Of a DNA stretch of 58,670 nt, positions 58,653 through 58,670 are shown piece after piece. Made by a program: the position numbers and the translations under genes. The DNA is from Elusimicrobia bacterium GWA2_62_23 (GTDB lineage Bacteria; Elusimicrobiota; Elusimicrobia; Elusimicrobiales; UBA9959): positions 1-58,670 of the forward strand of contig MGTV01000017.1 in the NCBI GenBank assembly GCA_001799635.1, in the 5' to 3' direction. The notes beneath the pieces were generated by a model, which saw nothing but the letters and a program-made list of their open reading frames with translations, made no database searches and had not been told where the DNA came from. Numbering within the stretch: position 1 is the stretch's first letter; each line of letters begins with the position of its first letter.

Positions 58653-58670
58653 ATGAAAAAGAGCAATATG
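58653..58670 (+). CDS. Start of a truncated gene under sigma-54 control
   Basis: Only MKKSNM is inside the window. AAGGAAGGAAACG precedes the ATG as a strong ribosome site. A short basic N-terminus and sigma-54 control are compatible with a type IV pilin, but the visible sequence is far too short to say. Confidence 0.5.

Overview
The window is mostly compact, GC-rich bacterial chromosome. It has short or overlapping gene junctions, several intrinsic terminators, a ClpC with a UVR motif, RecA next to a XerC/D-type recombinase, a polyamine block with homospermidine synthase, a bacterial SWIB protein, a PorV/PorQ-like outer-membrane barrel and a sigma-54 promoter. This suggests a Gram-negative, little-cultured lineage such as Elusimicrobiota. 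That placement is inference from gene content and style, not a database result.

Layout. 1-88 is the 3' end of a group II intron reading in from the left, abutting a hypothetical gene. 0.9-9.8 kb is a rightward series: NfeD-type membrane protease, ClpC, a serine hydrolase of beta-lactamase fold, a U32 (RlhA-like) protein, an HExxH lipoprotein and a YaeQ-like protein. 9.8-13.0 kb is leftward: an MFS transporter, a ChaN-like protein and LexA. LexA is divergent from recA-xerD (13.3-15.3 kb). After a 25-bp palindromic repeat element comes a three-gene operon: unknown membrane protein, divergent 3-hydroxyacyl-CoA dehydrogenase and a small protein. 18.3-24.0 kb is leftward: RsmH, SWIB, agmatinase, pyruvoyl arginine decarboxylase, ornithine-type decarboxylase and homospermidine synthase. 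Together the last four can convert arginine or ornithine to putrescine and then homospermidine. 24.2-30.2 kb holds two adjacent giant proteins that are coiled coil almost from end to end. They are followed by rpmB, a palindromic repeat and an OmpR-like response regulator.

31.4-42.1 kb is the most unusual structural region. A strong promoter overlaid by two dyads leads into an A+T-rich island (HEAT-repeat protein, small membrane protein, and the 5' part of a 2536-residue surface protein). The island is bounded by two identical 234-bp inverted copies of one coding segment, so inversion of the intervening DNA or gene conversion between the copies is possible. The giant protein carries a permuted NlpC/P60-like domain, Ig-like domains, two seven-motif kelch propellers that are recent duplicates, TIG domains and a C-terminal sorting-like domain. 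A PorV/PorQ-like barrel is encoded directly downstream. 42.2-50.7 kb has envelope functions: methyltransferases, GT2 and GT39 glycosyltransferases, a B12-binding radical SAM enzyme, and a FlgO/DUF2341 lipoprotein. 49.3-52.3 kb encodes two M16 peptidases, one catalytic and one lacking the zinc motif.

52.6-56.7 kb is a compositionally distinct rightward cluster: a 65-residue exported peptide with a Gly/Cys tail, a radical SAM enzyme, a GNAT-like protein, a peptide-binding lipoprotein and a nitroreductase. It looks like a peptide-modification (RiPP-like) locus that I cannot match to a named class, and it is the best candidate for an undescribed system. The window closes with a hybrid histidine kinase, a terminator, a sigma-54 promoter and the first codons of another gene.

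A window-wide pattern is that five genes (chaN-like, lexA, rpmB, pyruvoyl arginine decarboxylase, homospermidine synthase) have a -10 box exactly six bases before the start codon. This implies leaderless mRNAs alongside Shine-Dalgarno-led genes.
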